Below are positions 17,060-26,643 of a stretch of DNA of 64,000 nt, piece after piece; the stretch's first letter is position 1; every line of letters begins with the position of its first letter. Position numbers and translations under genes: made by a program. This DNA comes from Thiothrix sp. (GTDB lineage: Bacteria; Pseudomonadota; Gammaproteobacteria; Thiotrichales; Thiotrichaceae), in assembly GCF_028714775.1 (NCBI RefSeq), contig NZ_JAQTLS010000003.1, positions 124,001-188,000 of the forward strand. The letters run 5' to 3'. Below the pieces are notes generated by a model, which saw nothing but the letters and a program-made list of their open reading frames with translations, was not told the DNA's origin and ran no database searches.

Positions 17060-18809
17060 CTTCGTGGAACTGCATGGCGTGCAAACGGGCATATTGCCCA
17101 CCCAAAGCCAGCAATTCTGTATGTTTGCCAGATTCGATGATTTCACCGTCTTGCATCACTAAAATGCGGTCAGCATTCTCAATGGTGGAAAGACGGTGGG
17201 CAATGATGAAGGTAGTACGGTTTTCCAGCAGCCTATCGAGCGCGGCTTGGATATGGCGCTCGGACTCGGTATCGAGCGCAGAAGTCGCTTCGTCGAGGAT
17301 CAGCACAGGCGCATGAGAAAGGATAGCCCGCGCAATCGACAAGCGTTGGCGTTGTCCACCGGAAAGCATCACGCCATTATCGCCGATCATCGTATCAAAA
17401 CCTTGCGGTAACTTGTCGATGAATTCCAGCGCGTGGGCGGCCTCAGCAGCCGTGCGAATTTGCGCATCCGACATACCACGCATATCACCATAGGCAATGT
17501 TATTACGCACAGTATCGTTGAACAGCACAATGTCTTGCCCCACATAAGCAAGCTGGCGACGCAAACTGTGTAAGCTAATGTCCCGTTGAGAAACACCATC
17601 CAACAAAATGTCACCGCTATCAATATTATGGAATCGTGGCAGCAAATTCACCAAGGTGGTTTTACCGCTACCAGACTTGCCCACCAGCGCAATCTTTTCC
17701 CCCGGACTCACCACCATATTAATGTGACGTAACACCGGACGATCTAAGCTAGGATAAGTGAAAGAAACGTCACGGAATTCTACCGCACCCCGGCAATGTT
17801 CCAACACCCGTGTACCGCCATCCTGTTCTGTTTCACTGTCCAGTAAACCGAAAATGCTTTCGCCTGCGGCAATCGCCCCCTGCAACTGCGCATTCAACTG
17901 GGTCAGATTACGGATGGGGGTCAGCAGCATCAACAGTGACACGATAAAAGACATGAATGTCCCCGGCGATAAAGTTGCCAGTGTCGCTTCACGGGTAGCA
18001 ATGTAAACCATGATCGCCAACGCCACTGCCACCAAGAATTGTACCAGCGGCGTACTGATTAACTCCGTCACCAGTTGCTTCATTTGCAACTGGATGGTGC
18101 GTTCATTAGCCTCGCTAAAACGGGCAGCCTCGTATTGTTCTCCACCGAAAATGCGCACCACTTTATAACCGTGCAACATTTCATTAGCGATTTGGGTCAC
18201 ATCCCCCACCGAATTTTGCAAGCGGTGTCCCAAACGGCGCAAACGCTTGGTGGCGTAGACAATAATCAAGGTAAGCGGCGGTGCGATCAATAGCACCCCC
18301 AAGGTCAGTTGCCAACTTTGATACAACATCAAGCCCAGCAAACCAATGATCGTTGCCGAATCCTGAATCAACGAGGTCACACCTCTAATGCTCACCGCTG
18401 CTACCTGATCTACATAATAACTTACATAAGCCAGTAATTTTCCTGATTGGGTGGTTTCAAAAAACGTGACTGGCATACGCAACATGTGAGTAAAAACTTC
18501 ATCACGCAACGTCTTGGTTACTTTTCGCCCAATCAAACCCGCATAATAACCAGACAGGAACATCGCCAAGCCGCGCAGCAAGAAAATCCCCAAAATACCC
18601 ATCGGTAGCCATTTGATAACACTGGCATCTTTTTGCAAGATCGCCTTATCCAGCAACGGCCCCATGATCCATGCAAACAAAGGCTGAGTCGCAGAACTGG
18701 TCACTAAACCAATCGCCACCAACACCAGATAAGGCCAATATTTTAACGTGTAACGGACAAGCCTCGGATAAACCTGAAAACCGCTGATCGGGGTTGTGGG
18801 CGTGGTCAT
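17043..18809 (-). CDS. msbA: Lipid A export ATP-binding/permease protein MsbA
   Basis: An ABC transporter half-unit that flips lipid A-core across the inner membrane. At 588 aa, six membrane helices occupy about residues 20-310. The ATPase domain has Walker A (GKSGSGKTTL), the signature LSGGQRQR and Walker B (VLILDEATSALD), followed by the switch His in IAHRLST. The order exbB-exbD-msbA-lpxK is common in proteobacteria lacking the E. coli arrangement. Confidence 0.97.
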   Translation of the reverse strand: MTTPTTPISGFQVYPRLVRYTLKYWPYLVLVAIGLVTSSATQPLFAWIMGPLLDKAILQKDASVIKWLPMGILGIFLLRGLAMFLSGYYAGLIGRKVTKTLRDEVFTHMLRMPVTFFETTQSGKLLAYVSYYVDQVAAVSIRGVTSLIQDSATIIGLLGLMLYQSWQLTLGVLLIAPPLTLIIVYATKRLRRLGHRLQNSVGDVTQIANEMLHGYKVVRIFGGEQYEAARFSEANERTIQLQMKQLVTELISTPLVQFLVAVALAIMVYIATREATLATLSPGTFMSFIVSLLMLLTPIRNLTQLNAQLQGAIAAGESIFGLLDSETEQDGGTRVLEHCRGAVEFRDVSFTYPSLDRPVLRHINMVVSPGEKIALVGKSGSGKTTLVNLLPRFHNIDSGDILLDGVSQRDISLHSLRRQLAYVGQDIVLFNDTVRNNIAYGDMRGMSDAQIRTAAEAAHALEFIDKLPQGFDTMIGDNGVMLSGGQRQRLSIARAILSHAPVLILDEATSALDTESERHIQAALDRLLENRTTFIIAHRLSTIENADRILVMQDGEIIESGKHTELLALGGQYARLHAMQFHEDETAA

Positions 18810-18825
18810 TGTGTTCCTGTTAATC

Positions 18826-19251
18826 CTATTGCTTACGCGCCGACTGGGTAGTCGCCATCGAAAAATTGGTCAAGCCAAGCCGCCCAGCAATGTCCATCGC
18901 CGTGACGACAGCCTGATAGTTGACACTGGCATCGGCGGAAATCACCAACGGTGGGGTAGTTTGCATTTCATCCAACGTCTGGCTCATGGCTTGAAAGAGG
19001 GTTTCCGGCTGGTTGTTCAGCACTTCGCGCCCGTTGATATAGTAACGCCCCTGACCATCAATCAGCAATTCAAGCTTTTCCGCTTGTGTGGCTGCTGCCG
19101 CATTACTGGCAGTCGGCAACTCAATCTTAAGTTCCGCATTTTTGTCAAAGGTGGTCGTTACCATGAAAAAAATCAGCAACATGAAAACGACATCAATCAG
19201 TGAAGTCAAGTCAACACTGCTTTCGCGCCGCTCACGGGTACGGAATTTCAT
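18826..19251 (-). CDS. exbD: ExbD/TolR family protein
   Basis: A 141-aa single-span inner-membrane protein. The family signature is LTSLIDVVFMLLIFFMVTTTF near the N-terminus, with the conserved membrane Asp, followed by a periplasmic domain. It pairs with the ExbB-like protein encoded just upstream (ATGA overlap) as a proton-driven motor. Its place before msbA is typical of the ExbBD pair linked to lipid A operons; the coupled process is not shown by the sequence. Confidence 0.93.
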   Translation of the reverse strand: MKFRTRERRESSVDLTSLIDVVFMLLIFFMVTTTFDKNAELKIELPTASNAAAATQAEKLELLIDGQGRYYINGREVLNNQPETLFQAMSQTLDEMQTTPPLVISADASVNYQAVVTAMDIAGRLGLTNFSMATTQSARKQ

Positions 19252-19925
19252 GCTGGTTTTCCTCCACGCGCAGGTGCAGCCGCCGCAGGCCGTGGCGCGG
19301 CAGAAGGAACAGGCATGACCTTGCGGTTGGAGTTGGCAATTTCAATCAAACGTAAGGCTTCACGCTCCATTGTTGTTACATAGCCATCCACCCGCGCTTT
19401 GAAAAAGCGTTCAAACACCAGTGTAGTAATCGCAATCAGCAAACCCGCCACAGTAGTAATCAGGGCTTCGGAAATCCCCCCCGCCATCTGCTGCGGATTA
19501 CCCACCCCGGCAGTATTAATGGCGCTGAATACACCGATCATCCCCAATACTGTCCCTAGCAACCCCATCATCGGCGCAATGGTAACAATCGTACCCAATG
19601 CTGGCAGGTAACGTTCCAATTCCTGCACCACATGACGCCCCGCCTCCTCAACGTTTTCTTTCATGATGTGGCGCGGCAATTCGCGGCTTTCCAGCCCGGT
19701 CGCCAGCACCCTCCCCATCAGGGAACTGTTGCGCAATTCATCTACTTGCGCGTCCATCGGCTTACTGCTGCTTGCCAGTTTCCGGGCGCGTTCAATATCA
19801 GCATGGGGCACAACGTTATTTACCCGCAATGACATGAAACGCTCAATGATAATAGCAACGGCAAGGACGGAACTCAGGATCAAGGGAATCATCATGATTC
19901 CGCCGGATTGGATCAATTCAAACAT
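19248..19925 (-). CDS. exbB: MotA/TolQ/ExbB proton channel family protein
   Basis: A 225-aa inner-membrane protein with three helices. The conserved C-terminal region (YLPALGTIVTIAPMMGLLGTVLGMIGVF, then ALITTVAGLLIAI) carries the channel-lining helices. It is the first gene of the exbB-exbD-msbA-lpxK-trm112-kdsB run, which has overlaps or very short gaps throughout, so the promoter should lie between 19926 and the slt gene. An Ala/Pro-rich tail closes the protein. Confidence 0.94.
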   Translation of the reverse strand: MFELIQSGGIMMIPLILSSVLAVAIIIERFMSLRVNNVVPHADIERARKLASSSKPMDAQVDELRNSSLMGRVLATGLESRELPRHIMKENVEEAGRHVVQELERYLPALGTIVTIAPMMGLLGTVLGMIGVFSAINTAGVGNPQQMAGGISEALITTVAGLLIAITTLVFERFFKARVDGYVTTMEREALRLIEIANSNRKVMPVPSAAPRPAAAAPARGGKPA

Positions 19926-20011
19926 ATCTGATCATGCCTCATTTTTATAAGATTTAGCCCACATAAACCCAGACATAATAACAACACAATGGGGTGAGGC
20001 AAAGCGGTGCT

Positions 20012-20674
20012 TCAACGTTTGTAAAGTTGGGGAGCACGCGCCCGGTTTGCCCGCAGACCTGAACGCCCCGGCTTACCCGCACCGAAAGGGGAATAGAAAA
20101 CCGACGATACCCGCCCACCTTTCCGATGCGATACCCCAACCGCATCCATAGCAGATACCGCAGGCAAAGCCACTGCCCCGCCGTTCAAACGGTTATAAAC
20201 GGTCAACACCCGGCGTACATAGTGTTGGGTTTCATTGTAAGGCGGAATACCCTGATACTTGTCAACCGCACCTTCCCCGGCATTGTAGGCAGCAATCGCC
20301 TTGTACAAATCGCCGTTGTAGCGTTTCATCAACCAGCTTAAGTAGCGTGTACCACCGCTGATATTTTGGATACTGTTAAAGGAATCTGCCACCCCGAAAC
20401 GCGCCGCCGTCGACGGAATCAATTGCATCAAACCTTGCGCCCCCTTGGGGGAAACTGCCGAAGTATTGTAGCAAGACTCAACCGCGATCACGGCTTTGAC
20501 CATATCGGCATCAACACCGTATTGGCCTGCGTATTTGCTGATGGATTCCAGATGTGGATCAGCCTTTTTCTCAAGGCCAGCGGCACTCATGCCCACGCAA
20601 ACCTGCGCTTGCGCCACTTGCATGGCACTGATACTGAACAATATAAGTAAAAAACCTATCACTGAACGCTTCAT
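20012..20674 (-). CDS. Lytic transglycosylase (SLT domain), secreted
   Basis: Cleaves peptidoglycan glycan strands. The signal peptide ends near QAQ-VCVG. The SLT domain includes the catalytic Glu in IAVESCYNTSAVSP, the motif GAQGLMQLIPSTA and YNAGEGAVDKY. The C-terminus (about 55 aa) is basic and low-complexity. The track starts at 20680; the ATG at 20674 has AAGGG at better spacing. It ends downstream towards exbB with no shared promoter evident. Confidence 0.92.
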   Translation of the reverse strand: MKRSVIGFLLILFSISAMQVAQAQVCVGMSAAGLEKKADPHLESISKYAGQYGVDADMVKAVIAVESCYNTSAVSPKGAQGLMQLIPSTAARFGVADSFNSIQNISGGTRYLSWLMKRYNGDLYKAIAAYNAGEGAVDKYQGIPPYNETQHYVRRVLTVYNRLNGGAVALPAVSAMDAVGVSHRKGGRVSSVFYSPFGAGKPGRSGLRANRARAPQLYKR

Positions 20675-20780
20675 GCGCATATCCCTTGGACTAAAACAGA
20701 CCTTAATATTAGCAAATTCTAATGTTCTTAGTCGCCATTTTTCATTGAAAGTTCCACCACAAGGATAGCAGGCATCCCAG

Positions 20781-20815
20781 AAAAAAGGGACTGACCCGCA
20801 TCAGGACAGCCCCCT
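20781..20815 (-). terminator. Probable terminator of the dapC-dapD transcript
   Basis: On the minus strand, GGGGGCTGTCC and GGGTCAGTCCC form an imperfect stem followed by TTTTTT, just after the dapD stop. Confidence 0.65.
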
Positions 20816-20830
20816 TGCCTGCGTGCAGGA

Positions 20831-21664
20831 TTAAATATCGCGCAGCAGTTCGTTGATACCAACCTTGCCACGGGTTTTCGCATCGACTTTTTTCACGATC
20901 ACCGCGCAATACAGGCTGTATTTGCCATCACTGGAAGGTAAGTTACCGGAAACCACCACAGAGCCTGCCGGAACACGCCCGTACATGACTTCACCCGTTT
21001 CGCGGTCATAAATGCGGGTGCTTTGACCGATGTAAACGCCCATGGAAATGACCGAACCTTCTTCCACGATCACGCCTTCCACCACTTCAGAGCGTGCGCC
21101 AATGAAGCAGTTGTCTTCGATGATGGTTGGGCCTGCTTGTACTGGCTCCAACACGCCGCCGATACCAACGCCGCCGGATAAGTGCACGTTCTTACCGATT
21201 TGTGCGCAAGAACCGACCGTTGCCCATGTATCGACCATCGTGCCGCTATCGACATACGCGCCGATATTGACGTAAGAAGGCATCAGCACACAGCCCGGTG
21301 CGATGTAAGAACCGCGACGTGCAATCGCGTTCGGCACAACGCGCACACCACCGGCAGCGAATTCTTCCGCGCCCATACCGGCAAATTTGGAAGGCACTTT
21401 GTCGTAATAGTTGGTGCAGCCACCCGCCATCACTTCATTTTCATTGAGACGGAACGACAACAACACCGCCTTTTTCAGCCATTGTTGGACTTCCCACTGG
21501 CCTACGCCTTGTTGGATGGCGATACGCAATTTGCCTTGGTTGAGCAATTCCAGTGCCGCATTCACCGCTTCGCGGGTTTTAGCATCGGCATTGCGCGGGT
21601 TGATGTCGGCGCGGCGCTCGAAAGCTTCTTCGATAATACTTTGTAGTTCAGTAACTTCTGACAT
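20831..21664 (-). CDS. dapD: 2,3,4,5-tetrahydropyridine-2,6-dicarboxylate N-succinyltransferase
   Basis: Succinylates tetrahydrodipicolinate in the succinylase route to meso-diaminopimelate and lysine. It is 277 aa, with an N-terminal helical part and a left-handed beta-helix of hexapeptide repeats (for example [24 protein letters not shown]). The ORF track extends to 21727. The start at 21664 (MSEVTELQ) follows TGGAGATTAAA. It lies just downstream of dapC, which supplies the next step of the same pathway. Confidence 0.97.
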   Translation of the reverse strand: MSEVTELQSIIEEAFERRADINPRNADAKTREAVNAALELLNQGKLRIAIQQGVGQWEVQQWLKKAVLLSFRLNENEVMAGGCTNYYDKVPSKFAGMGAEEFAAGGVRVVPNAIARRGSYIAPGCVLMPSYVNIGAYVDSGTMVDTWATVGSCAQIGKNVHLSGGVGIGGVLEPVQAGPTIIEDNCFIGARSEVVEGVIVEEGSVISMGVYIGQSTRIYDRETGEVMYGRVPAGSVVVSGNLPSSDGKYSLYCAVIVKKVDAKTRGKVGINELLRDI

Positions 21665-21678
21665 TTTAATCTCCAGAT

Positions 21679-22872
21679 TTAAAGGGTTTCGAGGACGTGC
21701 CGGATACGTCCAGCCGCTTCGATACATTCTTGTGGTGAAGCCACCAGCGCCAAGCGCACCCGGTTACGCCCCGGATTCTGCCCCAGCACTTCACGCGACA
21801 AATAACTGCCCGGAACCACATGCACGTGCGCACGGGCAAACAATTCACGGGTAAAGGTTTCATCATCTATGGGTGTTTTTGCCCACAAGTAAAAGCCCGC
21901 TTGCGGCATTTTCACATCCATCACAGGTGCGAGTATATCCATCACTGCGGTAAATTTCTGCCGGTATAATACCCGGTTAGCCTGAACATGCGCTTCATCG
22001 TTCCACGCAGCAACGCTGGCAGCCTGAAATGGTGGCGGCATCGCACAACCGTGATAGGTGCGGTACAACAGGAATTTTTTCAGGATTTCCGCATCCCCCG
22101 CCACAAAACCAGAACGCAAGCCCGGCGCATTCGAGCGTTTCGACAGGCTGTGGAACACCACGCAGCGTTTCCACGCAGTATTCCCCATCAGGGCGGCAGC
22201 TTGCAACAAACCCGGTGGCGGCTGGCTTTCATCGAAATACAGTTCAGAATAGCACTCGTCGGAGGCAACAATGAAATCGTATTGCTCCGCCAATGCCAAC
22301 ACCTCTTGCATCATTGCCAACGTCATCACCGCGCCGGTCGGGTTGCCGGGGCTGCAAATGTAGAGCAATTGGCAACGTTGCCACGTTTCTGCCGGGACTG
22401 CCGAGAAATCAGGGATAAACCCGTTTTCCTCAACGCAAGGCAGGAATACCGGCTCTGCACCTGCCAACAACGCCGCGCCTTCGTAAATTTGGTAGAACGG
22501 GTTGGGCATCAGCATTGCCGCACCGGGTTTGCGTTCAACCACGGCTTGGGCGAAAGCAAACAGGGCTTCCCGTGTCCCATTGACCGGAATCACATGCTGT
22601 TCCGCATCTACCGTCCCTTCCGGCAATTGGAAACGCCACGTCAGCCAAGTGGTAATGGCCTCGCGCAAAGCCGTAATCCCCTTGGTTAAGGGGTAACTCG
22701 ACAAACCACCCAAATTGGCACTAATGGCCTGATGGATAAAATCCGGCGTCGGGTGCTTCGGTTCCCCAATCGCTAGCGATACCGACGGCAAAGCCGCAGG
22801 GGTAAGCCCCGCCAGCAAAGTACGGATACGTTCAAACGGGTAAGGTTGCAGGCGGGCAAGATCAGGATTCAT
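21679..22872 (-). CDS. dapC: Succinyldiaminopimelate transaminase
   Basis: A 397-aa PLP-dependent class I/II aminotransferase acting after DapD in lysine and peptidoglycan precursor synthesis. Visible features are the N-terminal [16 protein letters not shown], the motif [13 protein letters not shown], and the PLP-lysine region [17 protein letters not shown]. The gene order dapC-dapD, 14 bp apart, supports DapC rather than another aminotransferase. Confidence 0.93.
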   Translation of the reverse strand: MNPDLARLQPYPFERIRTLLAGLTPAALPSVSLAIGEPKHPTPDFIHQAISANLGGLSSYPLTKGITALREAITTWLTWRFQLPEGTVDAEQHVIPVNGTREALFAFAQAVVERKPGAAMLMPNPFYQIYEGAALLAGAEPVFLPCVEENGFIPDFSAVPAETWQRCQLLYICSPGNPTGAVMTLAMMQEVLALAEQYDFIVASDECYSELYFDESQPPPGLLQAAALMGNTAWKRCVVFHSLSKRSNAPGLRSGFVAGDAEILKKFLLYRTYHGCAMPPPFQAASVAAWNDEAHVQANRVLYRQKFTAVMDILAPVMDVKMPQAGFYLWAKTPIDDETFTRELFARAHVHVVPGSYLSREVLGQNPGRNRVRLALVASPQECIEAAGRIRHVLETL

Positions 22873-22924
22873 GCCTTTATGTCCCTGTGGTTTAACAAAA
22901 GCGTGCAGTATAGCGGAAAAAGAA

Positions 22925-22945
22925 AAAGCCCCGAAACGGGGCTTT
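22925..22945 (-). terminator. Rho-independent terminator of the cytochrome c lipoprotein gene
   Basis: AAAGCCCCG, AAA, CGGGGCTTT is a perfect 9-bp stem. On the minus strand it is followed by TTCTTTTT. It separates the cytochrome gene from dapC. Confidence 0.85.
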
Positions 22946-22972
22946 CTCAGTAAAGGGCTGAAAGCTCAGGCT

Positions 22973-23674
22973 TTACTTGTTTTTGCTCATCATGTAGTCA
23001 ACAGCAGCTTTGACTTCATCATCAGACAGTGCAGGGTTGCCGCCTTTAGCTGGCATAACTTTGCCCGGAACGTCGTTTTTGCCTTTAACCGCAGAACCGT
23101 GCAGTGCGTCAGCACCTTTAGCGATACGTGGGCCCCAGTCAGCTTTGTCACCCATTTTAGGTGCGCCAGCGATACCCATGTCATGGCAGCTAAAGCACAG
23201 ACCTTTGTAAACTTTTTCGCCGTCTACAGCACCAGCAGGAGCTGCTGCCATACCAGACATACCGCTCATGCCTGCCATACCAGCCATGCCTTCTTGCTTA
23301 GGCGCTTCTTGAGCTGCCATGCCAGACATGCCGCTCATACCAGCCATACCTTCTTGCTTAGCGGCATCGCCTACTGCTTTCGCTGCATCACCTGCGGCTT
23401 GGGCAGTTGCGTCGACTGCTTTAGCTGCGGTATCACCCGCGGCTTTCGCTGCATCACCGGCTACCGCTGCTGCGTCGCCTGCGGCTTTAGCAGTAGCATC
23501 TGCCGCTGTTTTAGCTGCATCGCCAACAGCCGTTGCTGCCGCTGCCACTGGATTAGCAGGCGCTTCAGCTTTAGGTGCTTCGGCTTTAGGCGCTTCCTCT
23601 TTCTTCTCGCCACAACCACTCAGAACACCAGCCGCCAAGAACAACGCAGAAATACTAACAACGATATTTTTCAT
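22973..23674 (-). CDS. Lipoprotein cytochrome c with Ala-rich and Met-rich linkers
   Basis: A 233-aa protein with an unusual layout. The lipobox LSGC puts the acylated Cys at 21. Residues of about 43-105 are an Ala-rich helical repeat (AAGDAAK-type units, spaced Lys/Asp). Residues 106-143 hold two copies of a KQEGMAGM.GMSGM block with nine methionines at regular spacing. The C-terminal c5-like haem domain has C160-F-S-C163-H164 and the likely axial Met207 in KVMPAKGG. The linker would let the haem domain reach from the membrane, and the Met motifs resemble copper(I)-binding ones. The electron partner is unknown. The start at 23674 follows AGGAGAG. Confidence 0.9.
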   Translation of the reverse strand: MKNIVVSISALFLAAGVLSGCGEKKEEAPKAEAPKAEAPANPVAAAATAVGDAAKTAADATAKAAGDAAAVAGDAAKAAGDTAAKAVDATAQAAGDAAKAVGDAAKQEGMAGMSGMSGMAAQEAPKQEGMAGMAGMSGMSGMAAAPAGAVDGEKVYKGLCFSCHDMGIAGAPKMGDKADWGPRIAKGADALHGSAVKGKNDVPGKVMPAKGGNPALSDDEVKAAVDYMMSKNK

Positions 23675-23896
23675 TACCTAACTCTCCTGATTTGGGAAAT
23701 TTTGGGAAAACTATTGAGACGAATTTAGCCCATCAATTGGGCAAACATCCTAAATGAGCTATATGCCCATGTCAATTCAAACTTTTCGACGGTACTCCCT
23801 TGTTAATTGAGGGAAAAACTCAGGCTTACGCCCCTTGAGTATGAAGCGGCACGGAATTATGCTGGCGGCTTCGCAAACCAATGACCAAAGACACCC

Positions 23897-24340
23897 ATGA
23901 CAGCAGAACATCCCTACCTTCAAACTTTTCGCGGTTCATTTTCCGGCGTACTGCGCTGGCCCCAACTGGATGCACTCTGGCAACAGGTGCTGACCACCCC
24001 GCAGGAAGGTTGGTACGTCTACGCCGTGGGCGAAGAACCCCCAACGCAAACCCTGACGGGCGATGCACTCGGCAAGGTCATACGCGAATTGGATGAACTG
24101 TTACACCGCGAACACGATGAAGACTACTGTGGCATCGTCTATACTGACAGCATGACGAATCCGGCTTACATCAAAGTGTTCGACCCCAACAATTTGGGAT
24201 CAACCTGCGGCTCCAGCGGCAATCCGCCCCTGCCCGGTTGGATTCTGTCCAAAATGCAACCGATTAACCTGCCCGCAGCCATGCCCCAACCGGGCAACCG
24301 GCGTCGCTGGTGGCACAACCTGTTTAACCATGCACACTAA
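23897..24340 (+). CDS. Conserved hypothetical protein
   Basis: A 147-aa soluble protein I do not recognise. It has no signal peptide; residues such as WYVYAVGEE, DYCGIVYTD and PGWILSKMQP suggest a small alpha/beta fold, and it ends in a basic Arg/Trp/His tail (RRRWWHNLFNHAH). Its stop overlaps the start of a lipoprotein gene by 11 bp, so the two are probably co-transcribed. The ribosome binding site is weak. Confidence 0.7.
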   Translation: MTAEHPYLQTFRGSFSGVLRWPQLDALWQQVLTTPQEGWYVYAVGEEPPTQTLTGDALGKVIRELDELLHREHDEDYCGIVYTDSMTNPAYIKVFDPNNLGSTCGSSGNPPLPGWILSKMQPINLPAAMPQPGNRRRWWHNLFNHAH

Positions 24341-24665
24341 GACCTTACGACCCTTCACAAAGTTCTGCCTTGCCGTGCTATTAGCTAGCATGGCTGCGTC
24401 CTGTAATGCCAAAGACGAACCAACGGCAGCAGCACCGCCCCCTGTCCAAGCGCAACAGCCCGCAACACTGCCAACCGCTGAGCACGCAAAATACCAAGCC
24501 ATGCAACAAAACTTGCAGCAGATTTTGCAGGAAGTGCAAGCACTGGATAAGGAAAATGCCCGTTTGGAACAGGTCATCCAGCAAGCCGAAGGTGAAAACC
24601 AAAAGCTCGGCGATGAAATCGACAAAATCCGCCCGGAAGTGGACGCGCCTGCCTCCAAACCCTAG
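24330..24665 (+). CDS. Small coiled-coil lipoprotein
   Basis: A 111-aa protein with a lipoprotein signal (LASMAASC, Cys25), a short Ala/Pro-rich segment and a heptad-like coiled coil over about residues 50-100 (LQQILQEVQALDKENARLEQ). It is likely an envelope-anchored oligomer; the function is unknown. It overlaps the preceding gene by 11 bp and ends 4 bp into the convergent mnmC-like gene. Confidence 0.75.
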   Translation: MHTKTLRPFTKFCLAVLLASMAASCNAKDEPTAAAPPPVQAQQPATLPTAEHAKYQAMQQNLQQILQEVQALDKENARLEQVIQQAEGENQKLGDEIDKIRPEVDAPASKP

Positions 24666-25864
24666 CCGCGCTTAAGCTGACGGACTAAAAACCGTGCCGG
24701 ATGCAAGTTATGGTATAGCGTGTCCTGTACCGGCAACGGTTCGCCAGTCATCAGTGCTGCCAGCAATTCCGCGCACAAACCGCTGGTTGCCAAGCCGCGT
24801 GAGCCATACCCTGCCGAAATGAATAACCCCGGCTGGTATTGTGCGGGCGGGTATTTTTGCCTTGCGTTGCCATAGCGCAGGTCGGCGTAAGCCTGCTGAA
24901 AAAATGCCACATCCGGCAGCGCCCCCACCACCGGATAGCGGTCAGGGGTGGTCATACGCACCGCCGCGTGGGCGCTTTCAACACCGTCGAGGGAACCGGC
25001 AAGTTCTGGCAGGTAATGTTGCATTTGCTGGAAATTGGTGATGTTCGCACTTTCATCCAATACCGCCTCACGCACATTGCGGGCGAAGGTTGCGCCGAAA
25101 ATGTGTTGCCCCCCCACATTCGGCGTCATGTAACCTTCGTGCCCCAGCGTGGTTTTCAGTCGCGCACTGTAAGCAGAAACGGGAACGCGGCTGGTTTGCC
25201 CCGCTACCGGCATGAAAGGCAGGAACGCCGTTTGCGCCCACTGATCGGCTTCGCGCCCGCTGGCAATGACCGTCACTTCGCTGGGGATGGGCTGGAAAGC
25301 CGCTGTTTCGGTACGCACTTCGATATTGTCGTGTGCCACCAGTGCGGCACAGAAACTTGCCGGATTCAGCCAGCCTGCTTGCGGGAAATAACTTGCGCCT
25401 GTGGTCAGCGGGATTCCCGCCACGGCTGATGCCTCTTGCGCATCAAGAATTTGAATGAAATCGTTGGGCAAACCGCGCTCACGTAAGGCTTGCTGGCGGG
25501 CAGCTTCACGCGGCTCGTGCGCCAATTGCAGTGCGCCGCATTGCTGCCAGTCGATGCGATGACCAGCGGCTTCCAGTTGGGTAATTTGCTGTACGGCGTA
25601 GCTGAATGCTTGGCGGTAAAAGGTTTCGCCCCAACCGGGTTCGGCGGTCATTTTCGGGGTGAGCACTCCGGCGCGGTTGCCGGAAGCTTCGGTGGCGATA
25701 CGCGCATGGCGCTCCAACAGGGTGATTTGCCAGCCGCGTTCGGCGAGGGAACGGGCAATTTGGCAACCCGCGACACCACCGCCAACCACCGTAGCGCGGC
25801 GGCTAGTCTCAGCGGCGGGGCGGGCGAACCACGGCATCTGCGGCGCGGGGATAAGGTCGGGCAT
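24662..25864 (-). CDS. mnmC: FAD-dependent cmnm5s2U34 oxidoreductase, stand-alone MnmC C-terminal domain
   Basis: Matches the oxidase half of MnmC, which converts cmnm5(s2)U to nm5(s2)U at the tRNA wobble position. Features are PWFARPAAETSRRATVVGGG, the FAD dinucleotide fold VVGGGVAGCQIARSLAERG, EASGNRAGVLTPKM, and RMTTPDRYPVVGALPD near the end. The N-terminal methyltransferase half of fused MnmC is absent: the 400-aa ORF starts directly at the linker. The track begins at a TTG (25888); the ATG at 25864 with upstream AGGA is preferred. A separate methyltransferase would have to be encoded elsewhere. Confidence 0.87.
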   Translation of the reverse strand: MPDLIPAPQMPWFARPAAETSRRATVVGGGVAGCQIARSLAERGWQITLLERHARIATEASGNRAGVLTPKMTAEPGWGETFYRQAFSYAVQQITQLEAAGHRIDWQQCGALQLAHEPREAARQQALRERGLPNDFIQILDAQEASAVAGIPLTTGASYFPQAGWLNPASFCAALVAHDNIEVRTETAAFQPIPSEVTVIASGREADQWAQTAFLPFMPVAGQTSRVPVSAYSARLKTTLGHEGYMTPNVGGQHIFGATFARNVREAVLDESANITNFQQMQHYLPELAGSLDGVESAHAAVRMTTPDRYPVVGALPDVAFFQQAYADLRYGNARQKYPPAQYQPGLFISAGYGSRGLATSGLCAELLAALMTGEPLPVQDTLYHNLHPARFLVRQLKRG

Positions 25865-25950
25865 AAAGCGGGCATCCTGTTCAGGCAAGGGCGTTAAGAT
25901 AATAGCGGATTTACCCTATACTTTACGCACCAACACACACGGATTTACCC

Positions 25951-26643
25951 ATGCACGTACACTATTTACAGCACGTCCCGTTCGAGGGCGATTTAGGCAG
26001 CATGAAGGACTGGCTGCTGCAACGCGGCGCACGCATTTCCTGCACACAATTTTTTGCCAACGAAGCCCTACCGGAAATCGAGAGCATTGACCTGCTGATC
26101 GTCATGGGCGGGCCGATGAGCATCAACGACGAAGCCGAATTTCCGTGGCTGGTGACGGAAAAGCGTTACATCCGCACGATGATTGCCGCCGGAAAACCCG
26201 TGCTGGGCATCTGTTTAGGGGCGCAATTGATCGCTTCCAGCCAAGGCGCAGCGGTTTATCCGAATGCGGAAAAGGAAATCGGCTGGCTGCCCATCCACGC
26301 GGCGGATAACCTCCCGGACCATGCCTTCCGCTTTCCTGCCGAAGCCACAGTATTCCAGTGGCACGGCGAAACGTTTGATTTGCCAGCGGATGCAATCTTG
26401 CTTGCCAGCAGCCCGGCGTGCCGCCATCAGGCATTTCAGGTCGGCAATAAGGCGATTGGGCTGCAATTCCATCTGGAAATCATCCAAGGTTCGGCAAAAG
26501 ACTTGGTGGAAAACTGCGAACACGAGTTGGTGGAAGGCAAGCCCTACATCCAAAGCAAGGCGGAAATTTTGGGGGCAGATGCGGCACATTACCGCGCCAT
26601 CCACACGCTGGCGGAAGAAGTGCTGAGCTTCTTGCTGGCTTAG
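25951..26643 (+). CDS. Class I glutamine amidotransferase (GMP-synthase-like)
   Basis: A 230-aa protein with the GATase triad in expected places: nucleophile Cys88 in GICLGAQL, His174 and Glu176 in LQFHLEI. The start [21 protein letters not shown] matches a common stand-alone subfamily annotated as type 1 glutamine amidotransferase, often of unknown acceptor. It is not the GuaA ATPase, which needs a second domain. It is convergent with arfB, with a 4-bp overlap of ends. Confidence 0.92.
   Translation: MHVHYLQHVPFEGDLGSMKDWLLQRGARISCTQFFANEALPEIESIDLLIVMGGPMSINDEAEFPWLVTEKRYIRTMIAAGKPVLGICLGAQLIASSQGAAVYPNAEKEIGWLPIHAADNLPDHAFRFPAEATVFQWHGETFDLPADAILLASSPACRHQAFQVGNKAIGLQFHLEIIQGSAKDLVENCEHELVEGKPYIQSKAEILGADAAHYRAIHTLAEEVLSFLLA

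Noticed and set aside
23220-23560. Tandem repeat in nucleotide sequence that might suggest a CRISPR or satellite
   Set aside because: The periodicity follows AAGDAAK and GMSGM codons in one clean reading frame; no spacer structure.
22871-23728. Cys/His-rich plus-strand ORF of 285 aa
   Set aside because: It is the antisense of the Ala-rich repeat of the cytochrome lipoprotein; the repetitive Cys pattern comes from that repeat.
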